The notes: generated from the letters alone by a model not told the origin. 64,000 bases of DNA from Sphingobium sp. AP49 (GCF_000281715.2 NZ_CP124576.1:1247501-1311500); one strand, 5' to 3'; shown: positions 1-9,191, counted from the stretch's first letter. Made by a program: numbers and translations.

Positions 1-309
1 ATCGACGCGGCCGGGGAACAGTGCATCGAGCGTGCCGAACTGTTCCGCGATCAGCAGCGGGGCATGATTGGGCAGCATGATCCCGCCCGCGCCGATGCGG
101 ATGGAACTGGTGGCCCTGCCAATATGCGCCAGGACGACCGCCGTCGCCGCCGATGCGATGCCGGTCATGCCATGATGTTCGGCCACCCACAGGCGATGAT
201 AGCCCAATGTCTCGACATGCGCCGCCAGATCGGCAGCTTCGTCGAGTGCGGTGGAAACGTCGCTGCCTTCACGGACAGGAACCAGGTCGAGGACAGAAAA
301 GCGGGTCAT
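1..309 (-). CDS. LLM-class flavin-dependent oxidoreductase, N-terminal part
   Basis: The gene starts with ATG at 309 and runs off the left edge, so only the first 103 residues are visible. They read like the start of a bacterial-luciferase-like TIM barrel of the MsnO8/alkanal monooxygenase-like group: an opening [15 protein letters not shown] strand, the WVAEHHGM segment and the later [11 protein letters not shown] helix are typical. Family members use reduced flavin to oxidise varied small molecules; the substrate cannot be inferred here. It lies on the same strand as the Hpt gene but 43 bp downstream of it. A second, different LLM protein is at 61398-62315. The assignment to the superfamily is firm, the specific function is not. 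Confidence 0.85.
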   Translation of the reverse strand, partial: MTRFSVLDLVPVREGSDVSTALDEAADLAAHVETLGYHRLWVAEHHGMTGIASAATAVVLAHIGRATSSIRIGAGGIMLPNHAPLLIAEQFGTLDALFPGRVD

Positions 310-352
310 GCACACCATATGGGGGCATGGTCCGTTTTATTTCAATACGGAA

Positions 353-790
353 TTATTCGGCGCGGCCGAAACCTTGCGGCTGAACCTCGACGCGGCGGCC
401 GAACGTCGGGCGACGAGCTACCAATGGGTTGGCGTCGCGATCGAGCAGAGCCATGGTCTCCGTGAAACAGGGGCGCAGTGCGACGACCACCTCGATCAGT
501 TCATCGGGGCCTTCATGAAATTCGATACAGCGCCGGGCGACCATTTCGATTTCTTCCGCCATGGCGCTCAGGCGATGGGCGCCAAACTGGGCCGATTCAC
601 CCTTGAGCGTATGGGCCGGGCGGACCAGGGCAACAGGATCACGATCGCGGAAGGCCTGTTCCACGGCGCCGATGGCCTTTTCGCCATCCTCCCGGAAATA
701 GCCCAGGATGCGCATGAACGCCGTACCCAGCTCGGTGCGGGTGCGTGCAAACTCGTTCCATTCCACCAGTTCGGCATCTTGATAGGACAC
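353..790 (-). CDS. Hpt-domain histidine phosphotransfer protein
   Basis: This 145-residue protein is a free-standing histidine phosphotransfer domain. The phosphorylatable histidine is His60 in the motif AHTLKGESAQFGA, which matches the HxxKG(S/E)(S/A)xxxGA pattern of Hpt proteins. No transmembrane or catalytic domain is seen, so it should act as a soluble shuttle in a multistep phosphorelay. No histidine kinase or receiver gene adjoins it, so its partners are encoded elsewhere. The start is GTG at 788-790, preceded by AAGGAG at an 8-base distance. The last 20 or so residues (RRPTFGRRVEVQPQGFGRAE) look disordered. Confidence 0.85.
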   Translation of the reverse strand: MSYQDAELVEWNEFARTRTELGTAFMRILGYFREDGEKAIGAVEQAFRDRDPVALVRPAHTLKGESAQFGAHRLSAMAEEIEMVARRCIEFHEGPDELIEVVVALRPCFTETMALLDRDANPLVARRPTFGRRVEVQPQGFGRAE

Positions 791-884
791 CTACGCCACT
801 CCTTGTGTTCCTTCGTGGCGAAAATAGGGGCGGCGCGTAAACAGCGGGTTAAATCCTGCAACGCAAGGGCGACCGATTTCAGTC

Positions 885-1115
885 CTATGTTACCCGACCG
901 AGCGCGAACCGATCCCGGGAAACGGCCAAAAACGTCCAGCCATTCTGCTGGGCGAGCGCTTCCAATTCCCGCGATGCGATGGGATCGTCGGCATCAATGA
1001 TAATGGCATGGGCGTCACGCATCGCCCGGGCGGCCCGGAGGGCAGGCCAGGGGCATTTCATGCCCCTGGCGTTCACATGGACGGGGTGACCGGAGATCGG
1101 GTCATTTGCTGGCAT
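885..1115 (-). CDS. TusA-family sulfurtransferase
   Basis: A 76-residue protein of the TusA/SirA-like fold. It has the diagnostic CPWPALRAAR motif near residue 21, where the cysteine is the persulfide carrier of the family, followed by a helix and the DDPIASRELEALA segment. TusA-like proteins relay sulfur to thiouridine synthesis, molybdenum cofactor or other sulfur pathways; which one applies here cannot be read from the sequence. Its start overlaps the 3' end of der by 14 bp, so it is probably translated from the same message as yfgM-like/bamB/der. Confidence 0.85.
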   Translation of the reverse strand: MPANDPISGHPVHVNARGMKCPWPALRAARAMRDAHAIIIDADDPIASRELEALAQQNGWTFLAVSRDRFALGRVT

Positions 1116-2469
1116 AGGGGTTTTTGGCGCTACGCAATGTCAGGCGCACCGGCACAGCGCCAAAACCCAGTTCCTTGCGGATGCCGTTCACCAGATAGCG
1201 GCGATAGCTTTCGGGCAGTTCGTCGAGCCGCGTGCCGAACAGCACGAACGTCGGCGGGCGCGTCTTGTTCTGGGTGATGTAGCGCAGCTTGATCCGCTTG
1301 CCACCCGGGGCTGGCGGCGGATTGGCCTCCAGCGCGGCCTCGAACCAGCGGTTGAGCACGCCGGTCGAGATGCGCTGCGACCAGGCGGTACGGGTCTCGA
1401 ACGCGACCTTGATGAGGTCGTCCAGGCCCTTTCCGGTGGCGGCGGATACGGTCATGATCGGCACGCCACGCACCTGGGCCAGGCCGTCGAACAGGGCCTG
1501 TTTGATGCCCTGATAGAGCGCCGAGCCATGTTCGACCGTGTCCCATTTGTTGAGCGCGACGACGAGGGCGCGGCCTTCTTCCAGCACCTTGTCGGCGATG
1601 CGCAGGTCCTGCGCCTCGAGGCCTCGGGTGGCGTCGAGCAGTAGCACCACGACTTCGGCGAAGTTCACGGCGTTCAGGCCGTCGGACACGGCAAGCTTTT
1701 CCAGCTTGTCCTGTACCTTGGCACGCTTGCGCATGCCGGCCGTGTCGATCAGGCGGACCGGCCGTTCCTCGCCCTCATGGCTGGTCCACATCCAGTCGAC
1801 GGCGATGCTGTCACGGGTGATGCCGGCTTCCGGGCCGGTGAGCAGCCGGTTTTCGCCAAGCAGCCGGTTGATCAGGGTCGACTTGCCGGCATTGGGGCGG
1901 CCGACGATGGCGAGCTTGAGCGGGGCGCTCTCCTCGTCCTCGTAAAATTCCTTCTCATGCTCCTCGCCGTCCTCGCGTTCGAGATGGGGGAGCAGCGCCT
2001 GGAACAGGTCCGCCAGGCCCTGGCCATGTTCGGCGGAGAAGGGAATGGGTTCGCCCAGGCCCAGTATGAACGCTTCCATGACGCCGGCTTCGGTCGACTT
2101 GCCCTCGGCCTTGTTGGCGACCAGGATCACCGGAGCGTCGCCCTCGCGCAGCCAGCGGGCGATTTCCTCGTCCAGCGGCGTGATGCCGGCGCGGGCATCG
2201 ACCATGAACAGGGCGACGTCGCAATTCTCGACCGCCGCCTGGGTCTGCATGCGCATGCGGCCGGGCAGGCTATGGGGGTCTTCATCCTCATAGCCTGCGG
2301 TGTCGATGATGGTGAATTCGAGGCCCAGAAGATGAGCCTCGCCTTCGCGCCGGTCGCGGGTGACGCCGGGCTGGTCATCGACCAGCGCCAGCTTCTTACC
2401 GACCAGGCGGTTGAACAGGGTGGACTTGCCCACATTGGGCCGCCCGACAATAGCAACTGTGGGCAGCAT
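1102..2469 (-). CDS. der: Ribosome biogenesis GTPase Der
   Basis: Der (EngA) is the tandem GTPase needed for 50S subunit maturation. Both GTPase domains are visible: P-loop GRPNVGKST at residues 9-17 and GRPNAGKST at 190-198, with DTAG switch motifs and NKxD-type guanine-specificity motifs (VANKAEG in the first, LNKWD in the second). A C-terminal KH-like domain occupies about residues 360-455. At 455 residues it is full length. It sits directly after bamB (30 bp gap), the same neighbourhood as yfgM-bamB-der in many proteobacteria. The first domain has NKAEG where NKxD is expected, a common variation in this family. Confidence 0.97.
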   Translation of the reverse strand: MLPTVAIVGRPNVGKSTLFNRLVGKKLALVDDQPGVTRDRREGEAHLLGLEFTIIDTAGYEDEDPHSLPGRMRMQTQAAVENCDVALFMVDARAGITPLDEEIARWLREGDAPVILVANKAEGKSTEAGVMEAFILGLGEPIPFSAEHGQGLADLFQALLPHLEREDGEEHEKEFYEDEESAPLKLAIVGRPNAGKSTLINRLLGENRLLTGPEAGITRDSIAVDWMWTSHEGEERPVRLIDTAGMRKRAKVQDKLEKLAVSDGLNAVNFAEVVVLLLDATRGLEAQDLRIADKVLEEGRALVVALNKWDTVEHGSALYQGIKQALFDGLAQVRGVPIMTVSAATGKGLDDLIKVAFETRTAWSQRISTGVLNRWFEAALEANPPPAPGGKRIKLRYITQNKTRPPTFVLFGTRLDELPESYRRYLVNGIRKELGFGAVPVRLTLRSAKNPYASK

Positions 2470-2499
2470 GATGAAGGCCCGTTTCCTTTCTAGCGCATC

Positions 2500-3849
2500 C
2501 TAGCGCAGCGCCGTCAGCTTGCCGTTGTCGGCAAGGATGTAGAGCGTGTTATTGGCGACGATCGGCGACAGCGACATGGGCTTGCCCATTTCGACATCGG
2601 ACTGGATGGTGCCGGTCATCGGATCGACATAGTTCAGATCGCCGCGCGTCGATACAAGAATCAGGCGCCCGCCGGCAAGAACCGGACCGGTCCAGCGAAT
2701 GGCGTTGGCTTTTTTCTTTTCCTTTTCCCACCGACGCAGCTGGCTGATCCAGCGAATCTTGCCGGTGGCGCGAGCGACGCACAGCAGCTTGGCATCGCTG
2801 GTCACGGCAAATACCCATTCGCCCGCCACCCAAGGGGTCGAGATGCCGGCGATGTTGATTTCCCACAGGCGCTGGCCGCTGGTGAGTTCATACGACGCCA
2901 TGCGGCCGCCCTGGCCGATCGCGAAGACGCGGCCCCGGTCGATCACCGGATCGGCGTCGATGTCTGTCAACGTGGCTACCGCCGTGGAGATGCTGGTCCT
3001 CGACAGGGCATCGCCCCACAGGGTCCGGCCATTTTCGTAGCGATAGGCGTTGATCTCGCCCGAGCTATAGCCCGCGATCACCGTGCCCTGGGCGGCGGCA
3101 GGCGCCGCAACGCCAAAGATGCCGGTAACCTGCAGCGTGCCGCTGTCGGTCCATTGGGTGGCGCCGTCAGACTGGTTGAGCGCAAAGATCTGATTGTCCT
3201 GGCCCATCACATAGACATGGCCATTTTCCAGCGTCGGCGCGCCGCGCAGCGGGCCGCCCGGATGGACTTTCCAGACGATTGAGCCGTCACTGACATTCAT
3301 CGACACCACGTCACCGACGCCCGTGCTGGCGAACAGCTTGTCGTCGAGGACGCTGACACCGCCGCCGAAAACGGCACGACCATTGCCTTCGGCGGGCAGG
3401 GATGTCTGCCACAGCTTCTGGCCATTATTGGCGTCGAACGCGATGACATGGGCACCGGCATCGATCACGAACAGCTTGCCACCGGCCACGACCGGGGAGG
3501 AGGCAAGCCGGGCCTGCGGGGTGCTGCCTTCGATCGAGGCGCTCCAGATCTGCTGCGGCGTGGCGCCGAGCGCCAGATGGCCCAGCGCCTTGGATGGGTC
3601 GCCGCCCGGCTGCGACCATTGGTCATTGGCGAAGGGGGCAGGCAGGCTGACCGGTACATCGGCCAGGGTCGGATCGATCTCGATTCCCTGCTCGTTGCTG
3701 AGAATCGACACGCGATTGCCGATGACCGGTGTCTTGGGGCCGCCCTTCTTGCCGCCAACCACGCCGCAGCCGGCGAGCAATGCCACCATGGCGGCCATGG
3801 TGACTGCGCGGCCGACCGGCCCGAACTTCGTCATGCTGTGCATAGCCAT
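2500..3849 (-). CDS. bamB: Outer membrane assembly lipoprotein BamB
   Basis: A 449-residue lipoprotein with repeated PQQ-type beta-propeller blades, the fold of BamB, which supports BamA in inserting beta-barrel proteins into the outer membrane. The signal peptide ends in the lipobox LLAGC with Cys28 as the lipidated residue. Blades recur as segments such as GGKLFVIDAGAHVIAFDANNGQKLWQ and GRVFAIGQGGRMASYELTSGQRLWE-like units. It starts 8 bases after the TPR gene ends, and der follows. Three in-frame ATGs lie at the N terminus (codons 1, 3 and 6), so the exact start is uncertain by a few residues. Confidence 0.93.
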   Translation of the reverse strand: MAMHSMTKFGPVGRAVTMAAMVALLAGCGVVGGKKGGPKTPVIGNRVSILSNEQGIEIDPTLADVPVSLPAPFANDQWSQPGGDPSKALGHLALGATPQQIWSASIEGSTPQARLASSPVVAGGKLFVIDAGAHVIAFDANNGQKLWQTSLPAEGNGRAVFGGGVSVLDDKLFASTGVGDVVSMNVSDGSIVWKVHPGGPLRGAPTLENGHVYVMGQDNQIFALNQSDGATQWTDSGTLQVTGIFGVAAPAAAQGTVIAGYSSGEINAYRYENGRTLWGDALSRTSISTAVATLTDIDADPVIDRGRVFAIGQGGRMASYELTSGQRLWEINIAGISTPWVAGEWVFAVTSDAKLLCVARATGKIRWISQLRRWEKEKKKANAIRWTGPVLAGGRLILVSTRGDLNYVDPMTGTIQSDVEMGKPMSLSPIVANNTLYILADNGKLTALR

Positions 3850-3857
3850 GCGCTTGC

Positions 3858-4556
3858 TTATCCCTGTACCGGCTCGGCGGGCGTCTCGACCGCGTCAATA
3901 CCCAATAGTCCTGCCATCTGTCGCGCACGTGAACGGATCGACTGGGGCACATTTGCGTCCTTGGCCATGGCCGCGAACATCGGACCGGCGAGATCCGGTT
4001 TGCCCATCTTCATATAGGCGATGGCGACCATCTCGCCGGCGCTGCCGAACCAGGGCGCGCCTTCGACGGCCAACGGCTTCAGGCGGTCGACGACCTGCTG
4101 GGGCTTGAGCGTCTCGAACTCGATCGCCGTCTGGCGGATGAGCGCAAGGTCGCGATAGGGTTGCGCCAGCGACGTATCGGCGGCGATCGCCTTGTAGCCG
4201 GCGATCGCGGCCTTGCTGTCACCCTTGCGCGCGGCCAGGCCGGCCTGCACCAGCAGGGCGGAGGCGCGATAGCCCGGCTGGCTGGCCTTGGCGAGCGCGT
4301 CGACATCCTTGGCGTCGGGCGTGCCGCCGCCTACCGCCGTCGTCAGGACATTGTCCATTTGTTCGGACACGACTTCGGACTGGGTCTTGCTGTAATGCTG
4401 CCAGTAGAGCCAGCCACCAAAGGCTGCGAGCCCCAGGATCAGCAGGGCGATGAGCCAGCGGCCATAGCGCTGCCAGAAGGTGAGGAGCTGGTCCTGGCGG
4501 ACGGCCTCATCGACCTCGCGCATGAAAGCTTCGCTGTTTTGCGGCGTCAGGGCCAC
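3858..4556 (-). CDS. YfgM-like tetratricopeptide membrane protein
   Basis: A 232-residue protein with a short cytoplasmic N terminus, one transmembrane helix (about residues 33-52, WLIALLILGLAAFGGWLYW) and a periplasmic helical domain with TPR-like repeats. This architecture and its position before bamB and der match YfgM, an ancillary subunit of the SecYEG translocon that hands exported proteins to periplasmic chaperones. The start is GTG at 4556 with GGAG 6 bases upstream. The sequence is too divergent to be sure of orthology with the enterobacterial protein, so the name rests mainly on topology and synteny. Confidence 0.8.
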   Translation of the reverse strand: MALTPQNSEAFMREVDEAVRQDQLLTFWQRYGRWLIALLILGLAAFGGWLYWQHYSKTQSEVVSEQMDNVLTTAVGGGTPDAKDVDALAKASQPGYRASALLVQAGLAARKGDSKAAIAGYKAIAADTSLAQPYRDLALIRQTAIEFETLKPQQVVDRLKPLAVEGAPWFGSAGEMVAIAYMKMGKPDLAGPMFAAMAKDANVPQSIRSRARQMAGLLGIDAVETPAEPVQG

Positions 4557-4630
4557 GGGAATCTCCGAAAAATGGTCAGTGGAAGCTGCCGGAAGGCGGG
4601 ATCATTAGCGGGGTGACGAAGACTCGCAAA

Positions 4631-5503
4631 TCACTTTTTCGGCCGATAGACCTGATCGTCGCCCGGAAAGCTGCGATTGCGGACCTCCGCAGCATAGCTT
4701 TCCGCTGCCTGGCTGATCGTTTCCGCCAGATTGGCATAGCGTTTCACGAAACGGGCGGTACGCTCGAACATGCCGAGCATGTCTTCCGCTACCAGTACCT
4801 GGCCGTCGCAGCGGGCCGAGGCGCCAATGCCGATCACCGGCACATCGACACTATCGGTGATGATGTCCGCCAGTTCCTCCATCACGCCTTCGACCACCAT
4901 GCCGAAGGCGCCGGCTGCTGCCACGGCGCGGGCATCGCCCAGAATCTTGGCATGTTCCTCCTGGCTCTTGCCGCGCGCGCCATAGCCACCCAGTGCATTT
5001 ACCGCCTGGGGCGTGAGGCCGATATGCGCCATCACCGGAATGCCGCGCTGGGTGAGGAAGCGGATCGTCTCGGCCATGGCTTCGCCGCCCTCCAGCTTGA
5101 CGCCGGCGCAGCCGGTTTCGGCCATCACGCGGCTGGCGCTGGCAAAGGCCTGCTGCGGCGACGCCTCATAGGAACCAAAGGGCATGTCGACCAGCACGAC
5201 GCTGTGATAGCTGCCACGGACCACGGCAGCGCCATGGGCGATCATCATGTCGAGCGTGACCGGCAGGGTGGAGGGCAGGCCGTAAATGACCTGCGCGAGC
5301 GAATCGCCCACCAGCAGCATGTCGCAATGGGGATCGAGCAACTGTGCCTGACGCGCGGTATAGGCGGTCAGCATCACCAACGGCTCGTCGGTCTTGCCTT
5401 CAAACTTGCGGCGCTGGATCTGCGGCACGGTCAGCCGCTTCATCGGCGCGGGCGTAGGATTGGCGCGGCTGGTCGCGGTGTCGAGCGTGAAAGTCGTGGA
5501 CAT
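4631..5503 (-). CDS. panB: 3-methyl-2-oxobutanoate hydroxymethyltransferase
   Basis: PanB transfers a hydroxymethyl group from 5,10-methylene-tetrahydrofolate to 2-oxoisovalerate, giving ketopantoate, the first committed step of pantothenate and coenzyme A synthesis. The 290-residue sequence has the expected metal-site motif [13 protein letters not shown] (Asp67), [10 protein letters not shown], the VKLEGG strand and the AHIGLTPQ loop. An N-terminal extension of about 20 residues precedes the [10 protein letters not shown] start usual in the family, so an ATG at codon 21 is an alternative start. It is 74 bp upstream of the yfgM-like gene; no panC is in the window. Confidence 0.97.
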   Translation of the reverse strand: MSTTFTLDTATSRANPTPAPMKRLTVPQIQRRKFEGKTDEPLVMLTAYTARQAQLLDPHCDMLLVGDSLAQVIYGLPSTLPVTLDMMIAHGAAVVRGSYHSVVLVDMPFGSYEASPQQAFASASRVMAETGCAGVKLEGGEAMAETIRFLTQRGIPVMAHIGLTPQAVNALGGYGARGKSQEEHAKILGDARAVAAAGAFGMVVEGVMEELADIITDSVDVPVIGIGASARCDGQVLVAEDMLGMFERTARFVKRYANLAETISQAAESYAAEVRNRSFPGDDQVYRPKK

Positions 5504-5545
5504 GGCCGCGCTCTACCGCAGCCTGACGCGGCGTGCAAATGCCGG

Positions 5546-5581
5546 GCCGGCCGAAGCGGCATGATGCGCGCTTCGGCCGGC
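5546..5581. terminator. 12-bp inverted repeat after the TonB receptor gene
   Basis: Perfect 12-bp arms, GCCGGCCGAAGC and its complement, are separated by 12 bases. It lies between the 3' end of the TonB receptor gene (stop at 5605) and the start of panB. Only a weak T-run (ATTTGC) follows on the minus strand. It could be a terminator of the receptor transcript or a stabilising hairpin. Confidence 0.5.
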
Positions 5582-5604
5582 TCCGTCGTCTCGCCCCGTT
5601 CGGG

Positions 5605-8064
5605 TCAGAACGAGAATTTGATCGTGCCGCCCCAAGTCTGGGGATCGCCGGGCTGGCCGGCAATCAGGCCGGTGTTGCCCGGTGCGACCTGGAGATTTTC
5701 GATATAGTTCACGTCGAAGGCATTGCGGACCCAGCCGAACACATCGAAGCCTTCGCCGCGGAAACCGGCGCGGACGTTGGTCAGGGCATAGCCCTTGACC
5801 TCGGTATAGATGGAAGGCGAGGCATTGGAGTTCCAGTGCGAACGATAATTGCCGTCAACGCCCAGATAGAGCTGGCCGTCCTTCGCCAGCAGATTGACCG
5901 GAATGTTATATTCCGCGCCGTAGGAGAAGGCCCATTTCGACACGCCGGGCAGGTCCTGGCCCGAAATGTCGCACTGGCGCGGGCTGAGCGCACCGGGGAC
6001 GCCGGGCTGCGAATAGTCGGGCGTCGCGCCGGATGCCTGGAAGGTGCCGCCCGACAGTTCGGGCGGGCAGGGGGCGTCGACGAACTTCTTGTACTTGGCG
6101 TCGGTATAGGCGCCGTTGGCATAAGCGGTGAAGCGATCGCTGGCGACGACCTTGAAGTCGGCCTCGATGCCCTGCGAACGCACCTTGCCGGCATTGGCGA
6201 GATAGCCGCGCACCGTACCGAACTGGCCGCCATTCACGGTTGCCTGGAAATTCTTGATGTCGGTGCGGAAGGCGGTGAGGTTGAAGGTCGCCCGGCGATT
6301 GAAGAACTGGGTCTTGAGGCCCAGCTCATAATGATTGACCGATTCCGGCTTCACCGTGCCAGCGTCATAATTGACGGTGTTGTCGGCATTGAGCGGCAGG
6401 CCGTTCTGGTTGATGCCCAGCGTCTTGAAGCTCTTGGCATAGGTCGCATAGGCCAGGATATCCGGTGCGATCTTGTAATTGACGTTGAAGTCGTAGGTGA
6501 AGTTCCACGCGCTGTCCGACGGGGCGCTGACCTGCGGCTGATAGACGCCGCACTGGGCGGCGAGTACGGTGCCGGCAGCAGGGGCCGGCGTGCAGCTGAT
6601 CACCTGGCCTGCGCCATTGGTCACGACACGCTCATAATAGCCCGACTTCTTGTCATAGTTGAGCCGGGCGCCGGGCTGGATGGTGAGCGCATCGGTGACC
6701 TTCCAGCTGAGCTGTCCGAACAGGGCGGCGCTGGTACTCTTGAGCCACTGGGTGTTGCTCGCGGTCAGGCCATTCAGCACGCTGGGGTCGTTCGCCAGGG
6801 CGCCGGTCAGGCTCCACTTGCTGGCGTCGGCGCCCTGTTGTTCGGTACCCTGGGTGTCGATCCGCTGCTTGAAGCCGAACAGGCCGAGCACGAAGTCGAC
6901 ATCCTTGCTTTCATAATTATAGCGGAATTCCTGGCTATACTGGTCCTGCTGCGACGGGTTCTGCGACTTGGACACGATCGACAGGCCGGTGAAGTCGCGA
7001 TCATTTTCCGGCTTCCAGTCCCAGAAGCGCCAGGCGGTGACAGAGGTCAGCGTGCCCGGGCCGACATCCCATTTGATCTTGGCCGATACGCCGCCGATCT
7101 TGTTGCCGGCATTGAGGTTGGAATCGAGATCGGTCAGCCGGTCATAGGGATTGGTGCTGGGCGTTGCATAGTTGCGGCCCGGATTGGCCGCGTTGACCGC
7201 TGCGACCAGCGCATCATATTGGCGAGCAAGCGGGCGCTGGGTCTTGCCGACGCGGACATAGACGGTGCCGCAGCATTCGGGATCCTGCTTGCTATAGTCG
7301 CCCGACAGGGTGAGGCTGAAATCGTCATTGGGCTTGAACAGCAACTGGCCACGAATGCCCAGATTATCCTGCTCGTTGATCCAGCGCTCGCTGGTGACAT
7401 TGTACAACGTGCCGCGACGGGTGGTCGCGGCAACCGCGATGCGGGCGGCGATCGTATCGGTCAGCGGCCCGGAAATGGCGGCCTTGGCCTGTTTATAGTT
7501 GAGATTGCCGACACTCAGTTCGGCGCGTCCTTCAAAATCGAAGGTCGGCTGGTTGGTCGTGATGTTGATCGCGCCGGCCGTGGTGTTCTTGCCGTAAAGC
7601 GTGCCCTGGGGGCCGCGCAGCACTTCCACCTGGTTGACGTCGAGAAAGTCGAAGGTCGCGGCGGCAACGCGGCTGTTATAGACGTCATCGACATAGATGC
7701 CGACGCCCTGTTCAAAGCCGTCGCTGGTGAGGCCGAAGGGCACGCCCAGGCCGCGGATATTGACCGAGGTGTTGCGCGGATTGGTGGTATAGACCTGCAA
7801 CGTCGGTGCGAGCTGCTGCAGCTTCACGATGTTGAAATTGCCGGTCGCCTCGATACTGTCACCCTTCACCACGGAAATGGCCAAGGGCACTTCCTGCGCG
7901 GTTTCCTGGCGGCGGCGGGCGGTGACGACGATCACGTCGCCGCGTGGGCTGCTGGCCTGCTGATCGCCATCAACGGCCGGTTGCGGTGCCTCGGCCGCAA
8001 AGGCGGATGGCGTGACGAATGAAGCGCTCGCCACGCTGGCGAGCAACAGAAAACGCGCAATCAT
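5605..8064 (-). CDS. TonB-dependent outer membrane receptor
   Basis: An 819-residue receptor with signal peptide (about residues 1-23), a TonB-box-like stretch DVIVVTARRRQE, a plug domain ending near VLRGPQGTLYGKNTTAGAINI, and a 22-strand barrel ending in the aromatic terminus GGTIKFSF. Such receptors import scarce ligands through the outer membrane with energy from TonB-ExbBD. The substrate is unknown. The gene immediately upstream encodes a YezD-family small protein; my recollection is that YezD genes often accompany sulfur-compound uptake genes, which hints at a sulfur ester or sulfonate ligand, but this is inference. The start ATG at 8064 follows AAGGGGAAG. Confidence 0.92.
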   Translation of the reverse strand: MIARFLLLASVASASFVTPSAFAAEAPQPAVDGDQQASSPRGDVIVVTARRRQETAQEVPLAISVVKGDSIEATGNFNIVKLQQLAPTLQVYTTNPRNTSVNIRGLGVPFGLTSDGFEQGVGIYVDDVYNSRVAAATFDFLDVNQVEVLRGPQGTLYGKNTTAGAINITTNQPTFDFEGRAELSVGNLNYKQAKAAISGPLTDTIAARIAVAATTRRGTLYNVTSERWINEQDNLGIRGQLLFKPNDDFSLTLSGDYSKQDPECCGTVYVRVGKTQRPLARQYDALVAAVNAANPGRNYATPSTNPYDRLTDLDSNLNAGNKIGGVSAKIKWDVGPGTLTSVTAWRFWDWKPENDRDFTGLSIVSKSQNPSQQDQYSQEFRYNYESKDVDFVLGLFGFKQRIDTQGTEQQGADASKWSLTGALANDPSVLNGLTASNTQWLKSTSAALFGQLSWKVTDALTIQPGARLNYDKKSGYYERVVTNGAGQVISCTPAPAAGTVLAAQCGVYQPQVSAPSDSAWNFTYDFNVNYKIAPDILAYATYAKSFKTLGINQNGLPLNADNTVNYDAGTVKPESVNHYELGLKTQFFNRRATFNLTAFRTDIKNFQATVNGGQFGTVRGYLANAGKVRSQGIEADFKVVASDRFTAYANGAYTDAKYKKFVDAPCPPELSGGTFQASGATPDYSQPGVPGALSPRQCDISGQDLPGVSKWAFSYGAEYNIPVNLLAKDGQLYLGVDGNYRSHWNSNASPSIYTEVKGYALTNVRAGFRGEGFDVFGWVRNAFDVNYIENLQVAPGNTGLIAGQPGDPQTWGGTIKFSF

Positions 8065-8235
8065 GTTCTTCCCCTTGGTTCCGGATGTCCGGTGCTATCT
8101 TGATCGCGGCGTTTCCGGTGGTCCGGTCAAAGCCGTGCTGTCGGGGTGTTCCCTGTTGATGCGGCGCCCCCAGTGCCGCACCGGCATGCCGTCTTCGGCC
8201 TGCCCTGATCCTTGCGCTTGCCCTCCCTGAAATGG

Positions 8236-8424
8236 TCAGGCGGAAAGGCGCGTCTTTTCGGTGACGTCGATCTGCACGACGCGGGCGTCGTGGACGGTGA
8301 GCGTGATCGAGCCGAAGCGGAGTCCGTCGAGCACATCGCGCACCTTGTCGATGCTGGCGATGATATCGGGGCGCTGTCCATCGGCGCGGCTGTGGCGAAG
8401 TTCGATCGTTCTATGTTCGGTCAT
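8236..8424 (-). CDS. YezD-family small protein (DUF2292)
   Basis: A 62-residue protein ending in the segment FGSITLTVHDARVVQIDVTEKTRL, which is the signature of the YezD/DUF2292 family: a short helix followed by a beta-hairpin with the (I/V)QI(D/E)xxEKxR ending. Function is unknown. It precedes the TonB receptor on the same strand, with 171 bp between them. AGAGGG lies 7 bases before the ATG. The leader between the two genes contains no other ORF, so the pair may share a transcript or the leader may carry its own promoter. Confidence 0.8.
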   Translation of the reverse strand: MTEHRTIELRHSRADGQRPDIIASIDKVRDVLDGLRFGSITLTVHDARVVQIDVTEKTRLSA

Positions 8425-8469
8425 GTCAAATCCCTCTGCCCGCTTCTTAACTCAACCGTATAAGTAGAC

Positions 8470-8515
8470 AAAAAAGCAAATATAAGGGGCGCGCAAGATT
8501 CTCTTGTCGCGCCCC
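8470..8515 (-). terminator. Rho-independent terminator after the hydrolase gene
   Basis: GGGGCGCG plus CAAGA pairs with TCTTG, a bulged base and CGCGCCCC, giving a 13-bp stem with a 3-base loop. On the minus strand it is followed by a T-rich tail of about 15 bases including six Ts in a row. It starts 8 bp after the hydrolase stop and separates that gene from the YezD/TonB unit. Confidence 0.85.
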
Positions 8516-8522
8516 GGCGATA

Positions 8523-9191
8523 TCAGGTGGCGATGCGCAGGCTTCCGGGTGTCCGGTCGAGCTGAGCCATCGGCATCGCCGGGCGCATCTGGCGCACGGC
8601 GGACGCCTGTTCCTGTGCATTATCGATCAGCCGTTCCAGCAAGGCCTGGCCAAAGCCCCATTCGCCCAGGCCCGAATCGGCATTGATATGGCCGCTATGC
8701 CCGGCATCGACGAACTGGCTGCCCCAATTCTTGCCGATGCTGTGGGCGCGTTCAAAGAAGATATAGGGATCGTTGCGGCTGCCGACGAGGATGGACGGGA
8801 AGGGCAGTGGCGTGCGCGGCGTTGGACCAAAGCCACCGATCGTCTCGGGCGTTTCCATCCGGTCGCAATCCGGCGGGGCGACCAGCAGGGCGCCGGTCAC
8901 CGGCCAGCCATAGGCTTGGCTCTGCAACGCTCCCCACCAGGCGACCGCCAGACAGCCAAGGCTGTGCGCCGCCAGAATGACAGGACCGTCGGCTTGCCGG
9001 ATGGCGGCATCAAGCCGGGTGACCCAGGCATTGCGATTGGGACTGGCCCAGCTACCCAGGTCGACGCGTTCGCAATCGCCGCGCTTTTGCTCCCACAATG
9101 TCTGCCAATGACCAGGGCCGCTATTGTTGAGGCCGGGGATGGTCAGCACGACCGGCTGGCGTGCGGTTCCCGAATGTCCGAATCGCTCCAT
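8523..9191 (-). CDS. RBBP9/YdeN-family alpha/beta hydrolase
   Basis: A 222-residue serine hydrolase of the RBBP9/YdeN group. The opening TIPGLNNSGPGHWQTLWE carries the family oxyanion region, AHSLGC holds the nucleophilic serine, an aspartate follows in VGSRNDPY, and GHSGHINADSGLGEWGFG carries the catalytic histidine. Substrates of bacterial members are mostly unknown. The start chosen is ATG at 9191, which has GAGG 9 bases upstream; an ATG 51 bases further upstream lacks a binding site and would add 17 residues with no family match. Confidence 0.85.
   Translation of the reverse strand: MERFGHSGTARQPVVLTIPGLNNSGPGHWQTLWEQKRGDCERVDLGSWASPNRNAWVTRLDAAIRQADGPVILAAHSLGCLAVAWWGALQSQAYGWPVTGALLVAPPDCDRMETPETIGGFGPTPRTPLPFPSILVGSRNDPYIFFERAHSIGKNWGSQFVDAGHSGHINADSGLGEWGFGQALLERLIDNAQEQASAVRQMRPAMPMAQLDRTPGSLRIAT

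Noticed and set aside
5533..8022. A long plus-strand ORF of 829 codons opposite the TonB receptor.
   Set aside because: It is the mirror of a GC-rich gene; its product is rich in Arg, Ala and Gly with no domain, while the minus-strand frame has signal peptide, plug and barrel.
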